Numbered from the stretch's first letter, positions 25,963 through 35,054 are shown. The stretch: DNA of 56,031 bases from Hyphomonas johnsonii MHS-2 (GCF_000685275.1 NZ_ARYK01000014.1:1-56031), one strand, 5' to 3'. A program made the numbers and translations. The notes: generated by a model from the letters alone, not told the origin.

Positions 25963-26580
25963 ATGAAACTGTACCAGAGCCCGATGGCGCCCAATCCAGA
26001 CCGGGTCGTCTTTTTCCTGCGCGCGAAGGGCAAGCTTGATGCCGTCGAGATGGAGGAGGTCTCGATCATGAAGGGCGAGCACAAGCTGGACGCCTACCGC
26101 CAGCTCAGCCCCTATTCGCAGGTGCCCGTCCTGGTCCTGGACGATGGCACGGCGATCACCGAAAGCCGCGCGATCTGCACCTATCTCGAAGGCATTTTTC
26201 CGGAGCCGAACCTGATGGGCAGCGACCCGAAGGAAAAGGCCCTGATCGAAATGTGGGATCGCCGCATCGAGCTGATGTTCTTTATCCAGTTCGCCGGCTG
26301 GTTCCGCAATGCCCACCCGGCAATGGCGCCGCTGGAAGTGCCGCAAAGCCCCGAAGCCGCTGCCAAGTCCGAGAAGGCGGCGCGGTCCATGGCGAAAAGG
26401 CTCGATGCGCACCTTTCGACACATGAGTTCGTGGCCGCTGACCGGTTCTCGATTGCCGATATCACGCTCTATGTCGGTTGCGGATTTTGCCGCGTGATGA
26501 AGTGGGAACCGCAAAAGGAGCACGCGCACCTTGGCCGCTGGTACGATGCCATGACAGCGCGTGGCTTTGCGAAGGCCTAG
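25963..26580 (+). CDS. Glutathione S-transferase family protein
   Basis: A 205-aa protein with an N-terminal thioredoxin-like domain (LYQSPMAPNPDRVVFFLRAKG; conserved QVPVLVLDDGTAITESRAI with cis-Pro and the Glu-Ser that binds the gamma-glutamyl group) and a helical C-terminal domain (VAADRFSIADITL, the N-capping box). The substrate is unknown. It starts 10 nt after the TonB receptor and its last 4 nt overlap the convergent LLM gene. Confidence 0.92.
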   Translation: MKLYQSPMAPNPDRVVFFLRAKGKLDAVEMEEVSIMKGEHKLDAYRQLSPYSQVPVLVLDDGTAITESRAICTYLEGIFPEPNLMGSDPKEKALIEMWDRRIELMFFIQFAGWFRNAHPAMAPLEVPQSPEAAAKSEKAARSMAKRLDAHLSTHEFVAADRFSIADITLYVGCGFCRVMKWEPQKEHAHLGRWYDAMTARGFAKA

Positions 26581-27581
26581 AGCCTGGCCATTGCCCGCGC
26601 GATGAGTTCGTAGCTGCGTATGCGGGCGTCCAGCGATTCCGTGATGGTGAGCAGGAAGACCTCGTCGGCGGCCGCAGCCTGGGCGGTGCTGACCAGTTGC
26701 CCGGCCACCCTGTCAGCCTCGCCGACCATGCCGTGGGACGAGGCGGCGGTGATCGCCTCCGGCGAGGCGGTGGCGAGCTGTTCGGCTGCCGTGTCCATTC
26801 GCGGGAACGGCTCGAAGGCCCCGGCAGCCCGTGTGATGTTCCATGCGACGCTGGATCGGGACAGGCGATGCGCATCCGCCTCGGTATCGGCGGCAAGGCC
26901 GACAAGGCCGAGCGCGGCATGCGGAATCGCCGCGAAGATCGAAGGCTGGAAACTGGCACGGTAAGCCGCAATTGCCGCTGGCCCGCCGCCTGGCGCGAGG
27001 AAGTCTGCATAGGCGAGCTTCAGGCCCATCGCCCCGGCGAAGGCGGCGGATTCCGTGGACGATGACAACATCCAGACATCCGGCCTGTGGCCAAGCGGGC
27101 CGACACGGATGCCCCGCGCGCGGTGATCTGCCGGCAGCGGCACCTCGCCGGTGGCGTCCAGCATCCAGTCCATCAGCAGACGCAGCATGCCGGGAAAGCT
27201 GTCCGCGCCGGGCCCGAGCAGGGCGGCGGCGGTGCGCGGGTCCGACCCCGTGGCCCGGCCGAGCCCCAGTTCGATCCGCCCCGGCGTCAGGGCCGACAAG
27301 GCACAGAATTGCTCGGCCACTTTCAGCGGTGAATAGTTCGGCAGCATGACGCCGCCCGACCCGATCTTCAGGTGCTGCGTGCGCTGGGCGAGGGCTGCCA
27401 TCAGCACTTCCGGCGCCGTTCCGGCAAAGCTCGCCGCATTATGGTGCTCCTGCACCCAGAAGGCCCTCCAGTCCGACCCGTCGAGCGCTTCTGCCAGTGC
27501 AACGGTCTGGGCGAAGGCATCCGCCGCGTCCCAGCCCTCGAAGAGGGGGGACGGGTCGAGCACGGAGAGGACGGGCTTCAT
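26577..27581 (-). CDS. LLM-class flavin-dependent oxidoreductase
   Basis: A 334-aa luciferase-like monooxygenase. The family pattern is clear: FWVQEHHNAASFAGTAPEVL, IGSGGVMLPNYSPLKVAEQF, and ELGLGRATGSDPRT, as in the MsnO8/YceB-like group. It needs reduced FMN from a partner reductase not seen here. Likely the third gene of a thioesterase-SDR-LLM operon, 15 nt after the SDR. Confidence 0.9.
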   Translation of the reverse strand: MKPVLSVLDPSPLFEGWDAADAFAQTVALAEALDGSDWRAFWVQEHHNAASFAGTAPEVLMAALAQRTQHLKIGSGGVMLPNYSPLKVAEQFCALSALTPGRIELGLGRATGSDPRTAAALLGPGADSFPGMLRLLMDWMLDATGEVPLPADHRARGIRVGPLGHRPDVWMLSSSTESAAFAGAMGLKLAYADFLAPGGGPAAIAAYRASFQPSIFAAIPHAALGLVGLAADTEADAHRLSRSSVAWNITRAAGAFEPFPRMDTAAEQLATASPEAITAASSHGMVGEADRVAGQLVSTAQAAAADEVFLLTITESLDARIRSYELIARAMARL

Positions 27582-27596
27582 GGGCGCAGTGCGGCG

Positions 27597-28385
27597 TCAG
27601 GCATTCTTGATGGACATGCCACCATCGACGGGGATGTGAACGCCATTGAGGAAGGACGCAGCCGGCAGGACCAGCGACAGCGTCATGTTGGCGACCTCTT
27701 CGGGGATGCCGTAACGGCGCAGCGGCACGCGGCGCTTGGCGTAGATTTCCTTGTGCTCGTCAGGAATGCCTGCGGTGATGCCGGTAATGATCGGGCCGGG
27801 GCAAATGCAATTGACCGTGATGCCTTCGCGGCCAAGGTCAACGGCCAGACCGCGCGTCAGGCCGATCACGCCATGCTTGGCGGCGACATAGGGGCTGTTG
27901 CCCGGCGTCGCGCCGAGACCTTCGGTCGAGGCGATGTTGACGATGCGTCCCCAGCCGTTCTTGCGCATGTAGGGCAGGGCGGCGCGGATGGCGCGCTGGT
28001 GGGACGTCAGCATGACATTGATGCTGGGATTCCAGCTGTCCTCGTAGCTCTCCTCGCCGACATCGCCGGCTTTGGCGAAACCGGCATTGTTCACGAGGAT
28101 GTCGAGACCGCCGAAATGAGCGGCTGCATTGTCGATGACGCGCTTGATGGCGGCGGGATCGGACACATCCAGTTCCCAGCCTTTGACAGTGTCGAACCCT
28201 GCGGCCCTGATCTCGTCGACCACGATGTCGACATTGGCCTGGTTCAGGTCGGTGACGGCGACATTGGCGCCTTCGCGCGCGAACAGGTGCGCGGTGGCGC
28301 GGCCCATGCCGCTGGCGGCGCCGGTAATCAGCGCGGTCTTGCCTTTGATCGAGCGGGAAAGTTCCTGATAGGGGGGCTGGCTCAT
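27597..28385 (-). CDS. Short-chain dehydrogenase/reductase
   Basis: A 262-aa classical SDR. TGAASGMG cofactor loop near residues 22-29, VTDLN after strand 2 (NAD preference suggested by Asp), NNAG, catalytic Ser in NIASTEG and YVAAK, and C-terminal PVDGGMS. Substrate unknown; the company of a PaaI-type thioesterase suggests acyl or aryl-CoA metabolism. Overlaps the thioesterase stop by 4 nt (ATGA), so translation is coupled. Confidence 0.93.
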   Translation of the reverse strand: MSQPPYQELSRSIKGKTALITGAASGMGRATAHLFAREGANVAVTDLNQANVDIVVDEIRAAGFDTVKGWELDVSDPAAIKRVIDNAAAHFGGLDILVNNAGFAKAGDVGEESYEDSWNPSINVMLTSHQRAIRAALPYMRKNGWGRIVNIASTEGLGATPGNSPYVAAKHGVIGLTRGLAVDLGREGITVNCICPGPIITGITAGIPDEHKEIYAKRRVPLRRYGIPEEVANMTLSLVLPAASFLNGVHIPVDGGMSIKNA

Positions 28386-28810
28386 GTTTTCGGCTTTCTG
28401 AATTTGATCGTTCCGGAGAAGTTGAGGACGGGGCGCCCGTCAGCGGTGATGATGCCACGGACGAATGTGATCGAACGGCCCTGGCGCAGCACTTCACCGC
28501 GCGCCTCGATCAGTTCGCCTTCGATTGCGCCATCGAGGAATTCCGAATTGAAGGCGACCGTCACGCCATACACGCCTTCCATGCCCTGATGGGCGATGGC
28601 GAACAGGGAAAAGTCGGCGAAGGTCATCAGGCAGCCGCCATGCATGACCCCGCCCGCATTCATGTGCTTGCGCTCGGCACGGAACGCCGCCACGGGGCCT
28701 TTCTCGTCGGTGCGCAGGTAGAATGGCCCTGCCGCCTCGTACTCGAACGGCTCTTCCGGCCACGTCTTCCAGCCCTTGAATTCGCCCTCTGTGACCTCGG
28801 TCGCAATCAT
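28382..28810 (-). CDS. PaaI-type hotdog thioesterase
   Basis: A 142-aa hotdog-fold protein that should hydrolyse acyl- or aryl-CoA thioesters. The family core is NAGGVMHGGCLMTFADFSLF, with the HGG loop and Asp positioned as in PaaI-type enzymes, and VAFNSEFLDGA. The frame extends to a TTG at 28864, but the ATG at 28810 begins the homologous part. First gene of the operon with the SDR and LLM genes; divergent from the acyl-CoA dehydrogenase. Confidence 0.87.
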   Translation of the reverse strand: MIATEVTEGEFKGWKTWPEEPFEYEAAGPFYLRTDEKGPVAAFRAERKHMNAGGVMHGGCLMTFADFSLFAIAHQGMEGVYGVTVAFNSEFLDGAIEGELIEARGEVLRQGRSITFVRGIITADGRPVLNFSGTIKFRKPKT

Positions 28811-28918
28811 TTCCTGCTTGTTCCTCCGTTTTCGCCTTGATACCGCACGGTCACCCTTCGACAAGCATGCCGCAACGGCATATCATGAATCCGGACAAGA
28901 AATTACGGGAGCTTCCAG

Positions 28919-30079
28919 ATGGCCTTCGACGCTGAGATCCGCGCCGCCCTGATCGAGCAGGTGCGCCGGTTCGTGACCGAAAAATGCGTGCCGATCGAGG
29001 CCCAGGTGGCCGACGATGACGCCGTTCCGCAGTCCGTCGTGGACGAGATGAAACAGCTCGGCCTGTTCGGCATTGCGGTGCCGGAAGAATATGGCGGCCT
29101 GGCCCTCGACATGGAAACCGAATGCCTGGTGGCGTTCGAACTCGGCCACACCTCGCCCGCCTTCCGGTCCGTCGCCGGCACCAATATCGGCATTGGCAGC
29201 CAGGCACTGGTCCTGTTCGGCACCGAGGAGCAGAAATCGAAATGGCTGCCAGGCATTGCCAGCGGCGACCTGATCGCGAGCTTTGCCCTGACCGAGCCCG
29301 AAGCGGGCTCCGACGCTGCCAGCCTGACAACCAAGGCGATCCGCGACGGCGACCATTACGTGTTGAACGGCACCAAGCGCTACATCACCAACGCCAACAA
29401 GGCGGACCTGTTCACGGTCATGGCGCGCACGGACCTGTCCAAGCCGGGCGCCAAGGGCGTGTCGGCTTTCGTGGTCGAGCGCAACACGCCCGGCGTGTCA
29501 GTCGGCCAGCCCGAGAAGAAGATGGGCCAGCAGGGCGCCCACATCTGCGACGTGATCTTCGAGAATGCGCGCGTGCCGGTGGCGAACCGGATCGCGGGCG
29601 AGGGTGAAGGCTTCAAGGTGGCGATGAGCGTGCTCGACAAGGGTCGCCTGCACATCTCCGCCGTGGCGACCGGTGTCTCCGAGCGCCTCATCAAGGAAAT
29701 GGTCAACTACGCCCTGGAGCGGAAGCAGTTCGGCAAGCCGATCATGGACCACCAGCTGATCCAGGCCATGATTGCCGACAGCCAGGCTGAGACCTATGCG
29801 GCCCGCTGCATGATCCTCGACGCTGCGCGCCGGCGCGATGCGGGCGAGGATGTCACCATGCTCGCGTCATGCACGAAACTGTTCGCCACTGAGGCGTGCG
29901 GCCGCGTCGCGGATCGCGCGGTACAGGTATTCGGCGGGGCCGGCTATGTCACTGACTACGGCATCGAGCGCTTCTATCGCGATGTGCGCATCTTCCGCCT
30001 CTACGAAGGCACGAGCCAGATCCAGCAGATCATCATCGCCCGGGAACTCGCCCGGGCTGCCAAGGCAGGAAACCTGTAA
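28919..30079 (+). CDS. Acyl-CoA dehydrogenase
   Basis: A 386-aa FAD enzyme that introduces the alpha-beta double bond in acyl-CoA. The three-domain layout is visible: N-terminal helical domain, middle domain with SFALTEPEAGSDAASL (FAD contact), and C-terminal domain with RKQFGKPI and QVFGGAGYVTDYGIER; the likely catalytic base is the Glu in RLYEGTSQIQ near residue 364. Chain length or branched-chain specificity is not readable. First of three tightly packed genes. Confidence 0.95.
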   Translation: MAFDAEIRAALIEQVRRFVTEKCVPIEAQVADDDAVPQSVVDEMKQLGLFGIAVPEEYGGLALDMETECLVAFELGHTSPAFRSVAGTNIGIGSQALVLFGTEEQKSKWLPGIASGDLIASFALTEPEAGSDAASLTTKAIRDGDHYVLNGTKRYITNANKADLFTVMARTDLSKPGAKGVSAFVVERNTPGVSVGQPEKKMGQQGAHICDVIFENARVPVANRIAGEGEGFKVAMSVLDKGRLHISAVATGVSERLIKEMVNYALERKQFGKPIMDHQLIQAMIADSQAETYAARCMILDAARRRDAGEDVTMLASCTKLFATEACGRVADRAVQVFGGAGYVTDYGIERFYRDVRIFRLYEGTSQIQQIIIARELARAAKAGNL

Positions 30080-31315
30080 ATGTTCGAACACGACCCCACC
30101 GACCCGCACGAAGTCGGCCTCAACCCTGACCGGCTGGCCGCCATCCCCGCCTATTTCAAGACGAGCTATCTCGATACCGGCAAGCTGCCCTGCATGGCGA
30201 CGCTGCTGTCGCGCGGCGGCGAGATTGCGCTGGAGGATTATTCCGGCACAACGCACCTCGGCAGCGGCGAGCCCATCGGGCCGCACACGATCTTCCGCAT
30301 CTATTCGATGACCAAGCCGATCACATCGGTGGCGGCGATGATGATGTTCGAGGAAGGCAAGCTGCGTCTCGACCATGATGTCAGCCGCTACATTCCCGAA
30401 TTCGCCGACGTCATGGTCTATGACAGCGGCGACAAGGACAATATCAAGACCCGCAAGCCCGACCGCCCCATGAAGGTGCTGGACCTGTTCACGCACACGT
30501 CCGGCATCACCTATGGCTTCATGATGCAGCATCCCGTGGATGCGATTTACCGCAAGGAGAAAATCGGCCGGCCGGACGAGACATTGCAGGCGATGTCGAA
30601 GCGCCTCGCGAAGCTGCCGCTGATTTGCTCGCCGGGCGCCGAATGGTGGTACGGCCATTCGATCGACGTGCTCGGCGCGATCGTCGAGATCGTATCCGGC
30701 ATGGAACTCGATGAATTCTTCCGCCAGCGCATCACCGGCCCGCTCGGCATGCACGACACCGAGTTCTGGGTGCCGGAAGAGAAGATCGATCGCCTGATGG
30801 CCTGCTACCAGAAGGACGCCGAGACCGGCGAAACCACGCTGGCCGATGGCGCCGGCAAGGCATCCAAGCTCTACACGAAACGTCCCGCGCTGCTGAATGC
30901 CGGCGGCGGGCTCGTGTCCACGCTGCGCGACTATCATCGCTTCTGCCTGATGCTGCTGCGCGGCGGCACGCTGGATGGTGAACGCATCCTCAGCCCGAAA
31001 ACGGTCGAGTACATGCGCCAGAACCACCTTCCCGGCGGCCAGACGATGCGTGACATGGGCAAGTCCACATTCACCGAGGTCATGGCTGACGGCGTCGGGT
31101 TCGGGCTTGGCGGGTCCGTCAATACCGACACGATTGCCATGCAGCAGCCCGGCAGCGAAGGCACGTTCAGCTGGGGCGGGCTGGCATCAACCTTCTTCTG
31201 GATCGATCCGGAAGAGGAACTGATCGGCATCCAGGCGACACAGCTGATGCCGTCATCGACCTATCCGATGCGTCCGCAGTTCCAGCAACTGGCCTATGCG
31301 GCGATCGACTGGTGA
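30080..31315 (+). CDS. Beta-lactamase-fold serine hydrolase (EstB-like)
   Basis: A 411-aa class C beta-lactamase-fold protein without signal peptide, so probably a cytosolic esterase, not a resistance enzyme. The SxxK motif is SMTK (Ser76-Lys79), the tyrosine motif is WYGHSIDVLG, and the third-motif region is GTFSWGGLASTFFW. This set matches family VIII esterases. It starts directly after the acyl-CoA dehydrogenase TAA, so ester hydrolysis may feed acyl-CoA breakdown. Its stop overlaps the DUF3253 start by 4 nt. Confidence 0.9.
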   Translation: MFEHDPTDPHEVGLNPDRLAAIPAYFKTSYLDTGKLPCMATLLSRGGEIALEDYSGTTHLGSGEPIGPHTIFRIYSMTKPITSVAAMMMFEEGKLRLDHDVSRYIPEFADVMVYDSGDKDNIKTRKPDRPMKVLDLFTHTSGITYGFMMQHPVDAIYRKEKIGRPDETLQAMSKRLAKLPLICSPGAEWWYGHSIDVLGAIVEIVSGMELDEFFRQRITGPLGMHDTEFWVPEEKIDRLMACYQKDAETGETTLADGAGKASKLYTKRPALLNAGGGLVSTLRDYHRFCLMLLRGGTLDGERILSPKTVEYMRQNHLPGGQTMRDMGKSTFTEVMADGVGFGLGGSVNTDTIAMQQPGSEGTFSWGGLASTFFWIDPEEELIGIQATQLMPSSTYPMRPQFQQLAYAAIDW

Positions 31316-31572
31316 GCGAGCCCGGTCACAATGCGGTGCGCGAGGCGATCCTCGCGCTGACGGCTGAATGCGGTGTCGGCAAGACGATCAGCGCCGAACA
31401 GGCCGCGCGGGCCGTCAGCGAAGAGAACTTCCAGCGCGTGCTGAAGGATGTCCGCGCCGAAGCTGTCCGCCTCGCCAAGGCGGGCACGATCTCGATCTAT
31501 CGCAAGGGCAAGCCGGTCGAGAACCTGGACACGTTCAAGGGCGTCTACAGGCTCGGCCTGCCTCAGGGCTGA
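31312..31572 (+). CDS. DUF3253-like winged-helix protein
   Basis: An 86-aa protein with a GTG start overlapping the esterase TGA. The pattern AVREAILALTAECGVGKTISAEQAARAV (helices), VLKDVRAEAVRLAKAGTISIYRKGKPV and the closing GVYRLGLP fits the DUF3253 family, a small winged-helix fold of unknown function. It overlaps the 3' end of the convergent phosphatase gene by 10 nt. Confidence 0.8.
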   Translation: MSEPGHNAVREAILALTAECGVGKTISAEQAARAVSEENFQRVLKDVRAEAVRLAKAGTISIYRKGKPVENLDTFKGVYRLGLPQG

Positions 31573-32081
31573 TAGGGCGCGCCATAGCGCAGCAGTTCGG
31601 TGTCGACCTCGCTGCCGCGAATGCGCAGGACATAGAGCCGGTCAAATTCTGCGGCCTCGTCGATCAGTGTTCCCGGAGCGCCGCCAAGTTCGGTCACGAG
31701 GTCGGGTGTCGTGTTCGAGTGCCCGACAACCAGCGTCGGGCCGGGCGTTGCCAGGAGCACGGTGGCGAACGCGGCAAGATCGCCTGGATCGTATGTTTCG
31801 ATTTCAAGACCGGTCGCCGCGGCAATCGGGGCGGCGGTCTCGCGTGTGCGGGCAAGATCGGTCGAGTAGATATGCGACAGGCCTGCGTCATCCAGCTCAT
31901 CGGCCAACTGCGCTGCCCGGGCATGACCACCCTCGGTCAGTGACGGGTTGTCACCTGCCTCCTTCTCGGCATGGCGCACGAGATAGATCACGTTTTCAGG
32001 GGCCGGCGCCACGGGCGTGCAGGCGCCCAGCACCAGGCAGGCCAGCACGAAGGCCGACAGCCAGCGGAGTGGTGCGCTCAT
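31563..32081 (-). CDS. Histidine-phosphatase superfamily lipoprotein
   Basis: A 172-aa precursor with a lipobox (CLVLGAC, Cys21). The mature protein is a branch of the phosphoglycerate mutase/SixA-like superfamily: LVRHAEK with the phosphorylated His (RHxE/K type), STDLARTRETA with the second Arg, and VVGHSNT with the second His. An envelope phosphatase of unknown substrate. Its start overlaps the DUF3291 stop by 4 nt, forming a two-gene unit. Confidence 0.88.
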   Translation of the reverse strand: MSAPLRWLSAFVLACLVLGACTPVAPAPENVIYLVRHAEKEAGDNPSLTEGGHARAAQLADELDDAGLSHIYSTDLARTRETAAPIAAATGLEIETYDPGDLAAFATVLLATPGPTLVVGHSNTTPDLVTELGGAPGTLIDEAAEFDRLYVLRIRGSEVDTELLRYGAPYQP

Positions 32082-32566
32082 GCCACGTTCGGACGAGCGA
32101 GCGGCTCGTCCAGCGAGAAGGCATAGGTGCTAGAGCCGAACCGGCGAAGGTGCATCAGCCTTTGCCAGCCGTCTTCCATCGTGAACCGCTCATGGCGGGG
32201 GGCCCACCACATCACGAATCCGGGGCCCTGGGTGCGGTCGAGCTGGTCCTGCAGCCGGCGCATGCCGGGCGCGTGGGTCTTGCCGGAATAGGTGAAAGTG
32301 CGCATGTCCTCGATCGATTTCCAGCCCGCCATCGTGCACACGTCCGGTGCAGCAAGTTCTACAGGATAGGGGAAGGCTTCGAACAGGTCACGCCATTTTC
32401 CGGTCGGTTCGCGCAGGCCGTGACGGTGCCAGTGAAGCCCGTCAAATGTGTCAGCGTCGCTGAATATGCGGGGCAGGATACCGAGGAAAACCCGAACGAA
32501 TTCATTCTCAAATGTAAACGCGCCCAACGGGCGCGCACAATTGAAATGGACCAATCGGTATTCCAT
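32078..32566 (-). CDS. DUF3291-family protein
   Basis: A 162-aa soluble protein. VHFNCARPLGA at the start, CTMAGWKSIEDMRTFTYSGKTHA in the centre and GFVMWWAPRHERFTMEDGWQRLMHLRRFG near the end match the DUF3291 pattern (W-S-EALR-F-Y--H and LWWVP-G--P). The family has a dimeric alpha-beta-barrel look and unknown function. First gene of the pair with the phosphatase lipoprotein. The 98 nt upstream, 32567-32664, are AT-rich and probably hold its promoter. Confidence 0.82.
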   Translation of the reverse strand: MEYRLVHFNCARPLGAFTFENEFVRVFLGILPRIFSDADTFDGLHWHRHGLREPTGKWRDLFEAFPYPVELAAPDVCTMAGWKSIEDMRTFTYSGKTHAPGMRRLQDQLDRTQGPGFVMWWAPRHERFTMEDGWQRLMHLRRFGSSTYAFSLDEPLARPNVA

Positions 32567-32664
32567 GAACCAGTCGCCCCCCAGCCTGAATCTGATGGGC
32601 GGACAGTGCCACGTATGGCTTACCCTATTCTTAATATTTCAAAGATCCTTCAATCTGTGCGTGA

Positions 32665-33465
32665 TTATTTGCCTTTGAACTGGGCCTTCCGCTTTTCGAG
32701 GAATGCCTTCACGCCCTCGGCAAAGTCCGACGTACGGCCCGCCGTGCGCTGGGCAAGGCGTTCCGCCCGCAAGGCGCCCTTGAAGTCGCCGTCGCAGGCG
32801 TCCCAGACAAGCTTGCGTGTCAGTGCCAGCGCCCGTGTCGGCCCGGCGGCAAGCTGGGCTGCGAGCTGCAGGGCGGTGTCCATCAGGGCATCATCCTCGA
32901 CGACGCGGTTCACCAGCCCCCAGGCCAATGCCTGTTCGGCATGGACCTTTTCGCCCAGCAGGGTCATTTCCATGGCCCGCGCGCGGCCGATTGTTCGTGC
33001 CAGCAGGTAGGTCGAGCCACCATCCGGCACCAGGCCGATGCGGCGGAAGGCCTGGAGGAAATAGCCGCTCTTGCCGCAGACCACGAGATCGCCCATCAGG
33101 CCGATCGCGCAGCCGATTCCGGCGGCCGGCCCGTTGACCGCGGTGATGACCGGATGAGGATGGTCCTGGATGGCCAGGATGAGGGGGTTGTAGTGGGTGT
33201 CCAGCGCGCGCCCGGCGTCCGGGCCGGATACAGGCAAGGTCGGCGCGGCGCCGCCGCCCGGGTTGGCACCGAGATTGGCGCCCGAGCAGAACCCGCGGCC
33301 CTTGCCGGTCAGGATCGTGCACCGGGCTTCGACGCTGGCCCGGTCGAAGGCGTGCAGCAGTTCCTGGGCCGTATCGACACCGCAGGCATTCATCGTGGCG
33401 GCGTCGTCGAAACTGATGATGGCTGTATCGCCGTTGAGTTCATAGGCAATCTTCTCGTAGGCCAT
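32665..33465 (-). CDS. Enoyl-CoA hydratase/isomerase family protein
   Basis: A 266-aa crotonase-fold protein. The oxyanion-hole segments are GRGFCSGANLGANPGG and NGPAAGIGCAIGL; the catalytic region reads VPDGGSTYLLAR, with Asp in place of the hydratase glutamate, as in PaaG/isomerase-type members. So isomerase or another crotonase reaction is as likely as hydration. GGGAG is 8 nt before ATG 33465, so I use it over the upstream frame extension to 33702. Divergent from the aldehyde dehydrogenase. Confidence 0.9.
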   Translation of the reverse strand: MAYEKIAYELNGDTAIISFDDAATMNACGVDTAQELLHAFDRASVEARCTILTGKGRGFCSGANLGANPGGGAAPTLPVSGPDAGRALDTHYNPLILAIQDHPHPVITAVNGPAAGIGCAIGLMGDLVVCGKSGYFLQAFRRIGLVPDGGSTYLLARTIGRARAMEMTLLGEKVHAEQALAWGLVNRVVEDDALMDTALQLAAQLAAGPTRALALTRKLVWDACDGDFKGALRAERLAQRTAGRTSDFAEGVKAFLEKRKAQFKGK

Positions 33466-33484
33466 CGTGTGCACTCCCTGACAT

Positions 33485-33530
33485 GTGAGGCGCCAATCTA
33501 GTTGGATTGTCCCAGAAGTGAACGCCTCAC
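33485..33530. promoter_or_regulatory. Nested inverted repeats between divergent catabolic genes
   Basis: GTGAGGCG (33485-33492) and CGCCTCAC (33523-33530) are exact complements 30 nt apart. Between them, CAATC (33494-33498) and GATTG (33504-33508) form a smaller palindrome. The array lies at the likely promoter of the enoyl-CoA hydratase gene and upstream of the aldehyde dehydrogenase promoter, suggesting an operator for a dimeric regulator not encoded nearby. Confidence 0.45.
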
Positions 33531-33551
33531 GCAGCGGCAATTCAAACGCCT

Positions 33552-33579
33552 TTGTTAAACGGTGAACGCGCGCTACAAT
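33552..33579 (+). promoter_or_regulatory. Candidate promoter of the aldehyde dehydrogenase gene
   Basis: TTGTTA (33552-33557), a 16-nt spacer and TACAAT (33574-33579), a one-mismatch -10 box. It would give a leader of about 25-30 nt containing GGGAG. Confidence 0.55.
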
Positions 33580-33611
33580 CATCACAACCAGAACAAGCAC
33601 ACCGGGAGAAA

Positions 33612-35054
33612 ATGGAAATGGCCCTCGACAGCACAGCCGGCAGCGGCATGAGCACCATCCTCGACAGGCAAAAGGCCGCGCATCTGCGCGACGGCATTCC
33701 ATCCGCCGCCCGGCGCATTGAATGGCTCGACAAGGCCATCGACCTCCTGGTCACCCACGGCGATGCGTTCAATGACGCGATGTGCGAGGACTTCGGCCAC
33801 CGGTCGAAGGACCAGTCCGGGTTCACGGATATCGCCTCGTCGATCAGCGCGCTCAAGTTTGCCAAGAAGAACCTGCACAAATGGATGCGCCCGGAAAAGC
33901 GCAAGGTCGAGTTCCCGCTTGGCCTGCTCGGCTCGAAGGCGGAAATCCAGTACCAGCCGAAAGGCGTGATCGGCGTCATCAGCCCGTGGAATTTCCCTGT
34001 GAACCTGACCTTCACACCGCTGGCCGGTGTGCTGGCTGCCGGCAACCGGTGCATGATCAAGCCGTCCGAATTCACCGAAGCGACATCCGAACTGATGAAG
34101 TCCGTGATCGCACAATATTATGACGCCGACGAGATTGCCGTGATTACCGGCGGGCCGGATGTCGGTGCGGAATTCACCAAGCTGCCATTCGACCATATCC
34201 TGTTCACGGGTGCGACCTCGGTTGCGCGCCATGTGATGCGGGCTGCCGCTGACAATCTCGTTCCGCTGACGCTGGAACTGGGTGGCAAGAGCCCGGTCAT
34301 CCTGGGCCGCTCGGCCGACATGCAGAAAGCGGCCAACCGCATCATGGCGGGCAAGACGCTGAACGCCGGGCAGATCTGCCTGGCGCCCGACTATGCATTC
34401 GTCCCACGCGAGAAGACGGCGGAATTCACGGCGGCGGCGACAAGCGCGGTGGAGAAAATGTTTCCGACGGGGCTGAAGGACAACCCGGACTACACGTCCA
34501 TCGTGAACCAGCGCCACTATGACCGCATCATGGGCTATCTTGAAGACGCCCGTGAAAAGGGCGCCGAGGTGATCGAAATCAATCCGATGAGCGAGAATTT
34601 TTCGCAACAGCCGCATCACAAGATTGCGCCGCATATCATTGTCGACCCGACCGACGACATGCGCGTCATGCAGGACGAGATTTTCGGCCCCATCCTGCCG
34701 ATCAAGTCGTATGGCGAGACGGCTGATGCGATCGGCTACATCAACGCCAATGCGCGCCCGCTCGGTCTCTATTATTTCGGCGAGGATTCCTCGGAACGCG
34801 ATACGGTGTTGAACAACACGACCTCCGGCGGTGTCACCGTGAACGACGTCATATTCCACGTCGCGCAGGAAGACCTGCCATTCGGCGGTGTCGGGCCATC
34901 GGGCATGGGCAGCTATCATGGCCGCGACGGCTTCTACGAGTTCAGCCACAGGAAATCCGTCTACACACAGACCGGCAGCGAAATGCTTGCAATGATCCGG
35001 CCGCCCTATGGCGACACATATCGCAAGCAGGTCCAGTCCCGACTGAAGCGCTAG
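33612..35054 (+). CDS. Coniferyl-aldehyde-dehydrogenase-type ALDH
   Basis: A 480-aa NAD(P)-dependent aldehyde dehydrogenase. The nucleotide site includes SPWNFPVNLTF, the catalytic Glu is Glu222 in LTLELGGKSPV, and the catalytic Cys is Cys256 in NAGQICLAPDY. The LAPDY after the cysteine is typical of the coniferyl-aldehyde dehydrogenase (CalB) branch, which also contains fatty-aldehyde enzymes. Start is ATG 33612 or 33618 (GGGAG is 3 or 9 nt away; the second spacing is better). Confidence 0.92.
   Translation: MEMALDSTAGSGMSTILDRQKAAHLRDGIPSAARRIEWLDKAIDLLVTHGDAFNDAMCEDFGHRSKDQSGFTDIASSISALKFAKKNLHKWMRPEKRKVEFPLGLLGSKAEIQYQPKGVIGVISPWNFPVNLTFTPLAGVLAAGNRCMIKPSEFTEATSELMKSVIAQYYDADEIAVITGGPDVGAEFTKLPFDHILFTGATSVARHVMRAAADNLVPLTLELGGKSPVILGRSADMQKAANRIMAGKTLNAGQICLAPDYAFVPREKTAEFTAAATSAVEKMFPTGLKDNPDYTSIVNQRHYDRIMGYLEDAREKGAEVIEINPMSENFSQQPHHKIAPHIIVDPTDDMRVMQDEIFGPILPIKSYGETADAIGYINANARPLGLYYFGEDSSERDTVLNNTTSGGVTVNDVIFHVAQEDLPFGGVGPSGMGSYHGRDGFYEFSHRKSVYTQTGSEMLAMIRPPYGDTYRKQVQSRLKR

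Noticed and set aside
23904..26084. 726-codon antisense open frame opposite the TonB receptor and GST
   Set aside because: Third-position GC bias of the real genes keeps the opposite strand open; composition is Arg/Val/His-rich with no recognisable domain.
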